Origin: Hyalella azteca
Lineage: Eukaryota; Arthropoda; Malacostraca; Amphipoda; Hyalellidae
Length of the DNA stretch: 64,000 bases
Direction: 5' to 3'
NCBI RefSeq assembly: GCF_000764305.2
Contig: NW_025944672.1
Location: 1 to 64,000, forward strand
Below are positions 59,090-64,000 of this stretch, in pieces. The position numbers and the translations under genes are program-made. How positions within the stretch are numbered: the first letter of the stretch is position 1; every line of letters begins with the position of its first letter. The notes beneath the pieces were generated by a model that searched no databases, was not told the DNA's origin, and saw only the letters and a program-made list of their open reading frames with translations.

Positions 59090-59350
59090 TAAGATGGTTA
59101 ACTGAGACTTTTGTGTCCTGGCTGCTCATGTAATGGTTGAAAGTAATGGTTGCTCATGAGGCTGAAATTATCACAAGTATCTTGAACGAAATTCCAGGTC
59201 AGGAAAGATATAATAAAAGTAATAAGGTCGCAAATTTCATAATGGTAAACTACTTGGAATGAGTTAATCATTCAGCGTAAAATAATTTATCCGAGAAGCT
59301 TATACTTTGGATGAGAGAAAAAATCTTGCTTCAAAACTTACACTCAAATA
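59090..59350 (+). repeat. Segmental duplication, copy C upstream block (partner 46430-46750)
   Basis: Collinear with 46430-46750 and placed about 260 bp before the signal-peptide exon of copy C, which defines the unit order: left block, upstream block, exon 1, exon 2. Confidence 0.7.
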
Positions 59351-59610
59351 AGACCCAGCAATTATTTTATCACTGACCCTCCTTTATGTTAAAATAAAAA
59401 CAAAATCTTACCTTGATGAAAATTCTACCAAATAAGTAATCTTTATTTCAACTCACGTTACGAGCTATTGCGGCATATATTACCTTCACTGTGCGTATGA
59501 ACAGGAAATTTTGGTTTTTAATAAATTTCTCATCCGACAGTGAGAGAAGAACTTATATTGCTAGTTTCGTGCGGATTGATATTTTGTTCAATGGTAAATT
59601 AGCGGACACG

Positions 59611-59728
59611 ATGCACCGAGCGTTCATCCTGCTGGCGGTGGTGCACTTGCTGAGCGAAGTCTGCAGCGACGACGCGGGGCGGCAGGGCAGCAGTCCAACA
59701 GTGGAGGACATGCCGATTGAACTGGAAA
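59611..59728 (+). CDS. Secreted-family exon 1 (copy C), partial gene
   Basis: Intact first exon, 39 codons plus one base, ending at a GTGAGT donor in phase 1 exactly like copy A. It encodes the same signal peptide MHRAFILLAVVHLLSEVCS followed by DDAGRQG, then a diverged SSPTVEDMPIELE. The first 26 codons differ from copy A by one silent change, while the following 13 codons and the flanks are much more diverged. An upstream in-frame extension to 59491 exists but would place the signal internally. No exon 2 is found before 64000; it may be lost, beyond the window, or displaced by the elements at 60-61 kb. Confidence 0.7.
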
Positions 59729-60067
59729 GTGAGTATTATGACAGTGAAGATAAATAAATTCATGTTATATGCAAAGAACTTGGTCCATTTTGTTTCAAAA
59801 TACTACTCATGGTTGCATATTTTATTTTCCTGGCCGACTTTAAGCAGAAGTATTTCATACTACATCTATGATTTCTTCAATATTCAGCATGAAATTCCCA
59901 CAGAACGACGTATACATTGTCGACTTTGAAGAACACAATCTAATCATAACACCCTTGCTCCAATGCGTTGCTTGGAATCTCGCTTCGCACAAATACCAGT
60001 AAACGGGGTAGTGATCAAATATCCTGTCGCGTCATGCGTAGTTCAGCTTAAAATTCGTCGTTTCTTA

Positions 60068-61107
60068 AGGCCCGTTTACACTAGTGGCAACGACATGCGC
60101 TTTGAGTCGTTTGCTGCAGTGCCTCACCGCGCACAACCGTTCACACGACGTTTGTAAGCGATAGCTCGAGACCGCGCGCTTTGAACACTAGTTGCCACCC
60201 AGACGTCAATGAGGATGGATGTAACCGAATGTGAGCTGTGGGCCATTGTTCTCGTGTGTGCTGCGGTCCGTCATTCTTCGCACTATGCCAGTTGTAATCG
60301 AGAATTTAGCATAGGCATCATAATTAGAGAACTAGTACATTCAAAAAGATACAGTTTATAAAAAATATAGTCTATTCTTAAATAAAAAGTTCCAATATTC
60401 GTACCGAAATAATATCATCCTTTGAAATCGCTAAACGGTAATGCATAAATTGTCAGGAGTTGCTAAAATCACTTAAACTAAACACGTCATGTAAAAATAA
60501 CTTACATCATTTGCATTTGATTGTTGTACTCCTATGACCGAACACTCCATACGCATTCATTTTCTTTATAGAGATCAATTAGGCTCTCTACTAGAGAATG
60601 ACTCCAAACGAGAGTGATGTTACGACATTTGGTGTGCCGGACCAGCGTACACCATCAACCTTACTAGACCACAGCTAGACAGCTATCTACTAACTAAGAA
60701 TTTAAAAGCTAAGAATAGTCCACAAAATTTATAGAAAACGTTTCGGAGACCAGCTCCATCGTCAGTTCGTAGAATCTAGAATCACAAATCAGAAGTCACA
60801 AATTAATACATTGAAACCATAGAACGAATTGAATTTCTTTAATTAATTAATTAAGATTTTTAATTTGATTTAAATTTTTAATTTAATTTAAATTCTTAGT
60901 TAATTTGCGATTTAAGCATACAATTGATATCAATTCTTTAATAGCTATCTACTAAGAGCCGCGCTTGTGTTGCATGAGGCATGGCCCCTGTCAATCGCTA
61001 GCTCGTCAACCGGTCAAGAAGCGCATGCAGCTAGAGGCTGCAAAGCGCCTCTGCATGCGCTTTGAGGCACTTGATTCTCGTGTGTTGCCCCTAGTGTGAA
61101 CGAGCCT
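60068..61107. mobile_element. PIF/Harbinger-like non-autonomous element
   Basis: Ends AGGCCCGTTTACACTAG and (reverse complement) AGGCTCGTTCACACTAG are terminal inverted repeats, and TTA flanks both sides (60065-60067, 61108-61110), as expected for Harbinger (TWA duplication). Subterminal GCATGCGCTTTGAG words recur at both ends. No transposase. A Penelope-like core (60740) sits inside. Confidence 0.75.
60740..60765 (-). ncRNA. Penelope/hammerhead-like core
   Basis: The minus strand reads CTGACGA, T, GGAG, CTGGT, CTCC, GAAAC. The seventh core position is variable in hammerheads, so CTGACGA is still core-compatible, and stem II is a perfect 4-bp hairpin. It is preceded by CTACGAA, shared in form with the cores at 63069 and 63264. 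Stems I and III are not evident. Confidence 0.4.
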
Positions 61108-61320
61108 TTAGCAAAAATAAAAAAAATACAATTAATGAGATGCACTCCTATCTTGCTATGGTTTGTGAAACATATCACGGGATATTCACTCTAGTTTGTT
61201 TGTCATTAACACGTATCTGATTTTAACAGAAATTCTCAACTGGAGAAAACATATTGTTCCAACACGTTAGAAATTTTCGTCTCTCAACAAATATTTTTCC
61301 CCATTCACCATGACCTGTAC

Positions 61321-61612
61321 TTATAGTATAGTATAGTATAGTATAGTATGGTATAGTATAGCATAGTATAGTATAGTATGGTATAGTATAGCATAGTATA
61401 GTATAGTATAGTATGGTATAGTATAGCATAGTATAGTATAGTATAGTATGGTATAGTATAGCATAGTATAGTATAGTATAGTATAGTATAGTATAGTATA
61501 GTATAGTTTAGTACAGTACAGTACAGTACAGAACAGTACAGTACAGTACAGTACAGTACAGTACAGTACAGTGCAGTGCAGGGCAGTGCAGTGCAGTGCA
61601 GTGCAGTGCACC
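61321..61612 (+). repeat. Pentanucleotide microsatellite with motif gradient
   Basis: About 58 five-base units. The left two thirds are TATAG with interspersed TATGG and CATAG variants in a repeating higher-order order. From about 61507 the unit becomes TACAG, and from about 61570 TGCAG. All frames stay open on the minus strand and give repetitive ILYYT-type translations that are not genes. Confidence 0.97.
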
Positions 61613-61619
61613 TCAGATG

Positions 61620-63060
61620 CGGTGAACGTAGAATTACGTAATTTAACGATGCCCGGAAGTCAGATTCGATCCGCGGCCTGGTGGTGCACGGCAGGTGGTG
61701 GTCAAGGCTGGAGGAGGACAAAGCCGAGTGGTGCACGGCTCATTGGTGGATGTCCGGGGAGATCCAAGGCGTTCGATTCAGGGCTTATTGGTGCACAAAA
61801 TTGGTGGGGCACGGCTGCGCTCCCGCCGCTATAATGCCGCGCGGCAGCGTGCACGGGGCGGAGGAGGAGGCGAAATGTCCGCGAAAAAGCCATAGGTGAG
61901 AAATGTTGTCTGCAGAGGCGTCAATTTCGGTGCTTATCATATTGATGTAAGATTTGCATGGGGATGCAACAAAGAACATGTATGAAAAACAAAAAATTTT
62001 GCTTCTCCAATGTATGTAAGTGTTGTAAGAAAGTACATACATACTGTACATTCGATAAATTCAACCTAGTGCAGGCTGTCTCGCTTACCTGACGGAATTC
62101 GATTTCTTCCTACTGTTAACCGAGTTAACGGATCATCAGTTCCAAATTTAAAATCCAGTGAAGCATCAATTTTATTTTCGGAAGCAGTGTCCGTAAACTG
62201 AAAACAAGGATAATACAGCAAGATAAATAATTTAACCATGAATAGACAATTTAGTCCAATCGTTCTCAAATAATCATCACATATGAAAACTATGTTCCAA
62301 GAAACAGCATTATAAGCAACGGTAGCCTAGTAACTTACTAAAGAGAATGCCCAAGTTGATGAACAAATCTTGAGTAAACTGTGACGAGATCTAACGGTAA
62401 TAAATTCATATGAAAAATCGGTAAATCAAAGTTGAATAATTCAAAATTGGTACTAATATGGTCACAGGAACAAACTATCGACATTTGAATGTGCAAATCT
62501 GGCATCAGTAGCTGGCGAAAGACTAAGGACGAATGAGCGGCAGAGCATCAAACCATCTAAGAAAGGGCCACAGGTGCCATTCGCAGGTTTTAACCCCTAA
62601 AACTAGACATCACAAAAACTCGCCGTTTTCCAACGCGACAGAGGCACCGTTTTATTTTTTCCTTATTCTAGCTAGTTAAGTTGAAGATCAAGTGCTTGTC
62701 TTTAGATGTCTGAAAAAATGCCATGATGGCATAATTTAACTTATCCAAAGAACTGAAAATTGATTGTTTAACTGTAAATTAATTAGTATATTCATCTACC
62801 ATTTTCGCAAATCGACGAACTGTGATATAACTTTCACCTTTCAGGTACAGTGGTGAATGTCCGAGTATTGGCGTCTCAATTGATTGTTATAGTCTCCTAA
62901 AATTCACGAAAGAAATTTTCTTCTTGTTAGGATTGTTAAACCCGCAAGTAGTGCTGTCACGCTCGTAGAACAACTAAAAATAATTTTGGAGAATCACGAA
63001 AGAAATATAATATAGAATTGAAAAAATAAGATAGCCCAGAAATTCGCCATGACTTTAGGA
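61620..63060. other. No gene recognised
   Basis: GC-rich patch (about 61640-61890) followed by AT-rich DNA. Short overlapping frames in the GC-rich patch have no recognisable content. Confidence 0.4.
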
Positions 63061-63068
63061 AAGAAAAC

Positions 63069-63094
63069 GTTTCGGAGTCCAGATTCATCCTCAG
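63069..63094 (-). ncRNA. Penelope/hammerhead-like core, left arm of an inverted pair
   Basis: The minus strand reads CTGAGGA, a diverged stem II region, and GAAAC, preceded by TTGTCGAA. Stem II is mostly broken. It faces the core at 63264 as part of an inverted repeat. Confidence 0.35.
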
Positions 63095-63263
63095 TTCGAC
63101 AAACCTAGAATGTAAGCACAATCAGTTATAATCCACACAATAAGAATCTCTGCAAGGGTCATTTTAGCTTGATTAGTCTCTCATTCGTAAGTTTAAGGTT
63201 TTGATGTGTAACTTTGAAGTTTGTTTTTTAAACTGATTGTATTTACTCTCTAGGTTTGTCGAA

Positions 63264-63289
63264 CTGATGACAGATCCGGACACTGAAAT
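63264..63289 (+). ncRNA. Penelope/hammerhead-like core, right arm of an inverted pair
   Basis: The plus strand reads CTGATGA, CAG, ATCCGGACA, CTG, AAAT. CAG/CTG is a 3-bp stem II directly after the core without the extra base seen in the others. The GAAA box begins inside CTGAAA. Weak and short. Confidence 0.35.
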
Positions 63290-63366
63290 GTTTTATTTTA
63301 TGAAGTATTGAATTTTGGTAAAAATGGAAATTAAAGAACAATGAAACCGTTGCAAGTTTAATTGAA

Positions 63367-63591
63367 GTGGTTCCGGACAATGAAGAGGTTCGCAGAACGA
63401 AGCCAAGGGGAATCGAAAAGCGCATTGTGGAACTTGCTGTAGTAGAATACGCAGACATTAATTTTGGTTCCAACATTAGAAGTCAAGAACACAATACTTT
63501 AATTCAAATGAATGAGTCACTGTTTTCAGGTGAACGTCTCTCTCTCTCTCTCTCCAATTCTCACCATATTGCCGGTGGCAATAGAACGTAA
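63367..63591 (+). other. Short open frame, unrecognised
   Basis: Translation begins VPDNEEVRRTKPRGIEKRIV and continues ELAVVEYADINFGSNI, which looks protein-like, then runs into a CT microsatellite (63538-63555). No splice or start context supports it as a gene. It may be an exon fragment or a remnant of a retroelement next to the Penelope-like repeat. The remaining sequence to 64000 shows nothing I recognise. Confidence 0.2.
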
Positions 63592-64000
63592 CAATCGATA
63601 AGCAGCATCTCAAATAAACAGAAGCGGCAGGCGGGTGACCAATTTAAAGTAAAGTTGGTTCTGTTGACTCTTATCTGAATGAGACAGATAAACAATTTGA
63701 GCCTAAAAATAACGGATTCAAGGTTTAAACGCAATGGATTTCAATATGATCAAATAAAATCAGAATAATAATAACACTTTCAAGATCAAAAATAACTAAC
63801 CTATTTGTTTCTCTTGAGGAATCCTAGACAAGAGTTCTCATGTAGAGAACTATAAGAAAGAAAATAGTGAAAACAGTAATAGGAGTGTTCACTCGTACTT
63901 AAAGTGAGTTAAGCGCATGCAAGTTAATTCACAGCACTGTAAGGCTAGTGACAAAATTCGGTTAAACTCTGAAGCTCCAAGGAGCCAATAACCCTACGGG

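Larger units (their letters stand above)
63060..63290. repeat. Inverted repeat carrying two hammerhead-like cores
   Basis: CAGTTCGACAAACCTAGA (63091-63108) pairs with TCTAGGTTTGTCGAACTG (63249-63266), with further matches inward (ACAATCAGT / ACTGATTGT). The arms are about 45 bp with a ~120-bp spacer. Confidence 0.75.

Noticed and set aside
61305..61736. Long minus-strand frames (96-143 codons) of repeating Tyr/Leu/Thr
   Set aside because: They are translations of the pentanucleotide microsatellite; a 5-bp unit without stops opens all frames.

Overview
The window looks like nuclear DNA from an arthropod, most likely a decapod crustacean. That rests on AT-rich DNA, short introns with canonical GT/AG junctions, two conserved animal genes whose exons can be read by eye, several LINE/MITE/SINE families, and abundant micro- and minisatellites. 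It is a draft assembly. Five single N bases (13641, 30715, 47061, 52380, 54485) mark closed gaps, and three perfect 38-bp Nextera junction adapters (13651, 47465, 54494) are embedded in it, so some joins are artificial.

1-9.9 kb: repeat-dominated DNA. It holds a ~0.65-kb inverted-array repeat present twice, a 49-bp tandem repeat and two large inverted-repeat structures; the only gene-like item is a possible terminal exon near 3.3 kb. 9.9-13.5 kb (+): a five-exon golgin-45 (BLZF1) gene, a Golgi coiled-coil protein that works with GRASP55 and Rab2. 15.8-16.4 kb (+): an intronless gene for an unrecognised secreted six-cysteine protein. 17.8-18.8 kb: a dead LINE split by a 205-bp hAT-like MITE with a perfect 8-bp target duplication. 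19.7-21.1 kb: a ~515-bp repeat in three copies. 21.4-30.6 kb (+): twelve exons of PAN3, the pseudokinase adaptor of the PAN2-PAN3 mRNA deadenylase; the last exon and one internal conserved block are missing. 30.7-40 kb: no gene seen, only satellites.

40.8-60 kb: a decayed tandem array of segmental duplications carrying a small secreted-protein gene family. One copy is intact (43699-45362, 92 aa), one is a pseudogene (52520-53215), and one shows an intact signal-peptide exon (59611). A related orphan exon lies at 45934. The middle copy is split by a nest of LINE copies (46.8-52.4 kb). 60-64 kb: a Harbinger-like element with TTA duplications, pentanucleotide satellites that change motif along their length, and Penelope/hammerhead-like cores.

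The most unusual signals are (i) repeated tandem duplications that straddle exon-intron boundaries in both conserved genes, and (ii) the secreted-protein array, whose signal-peptide coding sequence is almost frozen while introns and mature regions diverge. Exons were assigned by reading translations and splice sites; no search was run.
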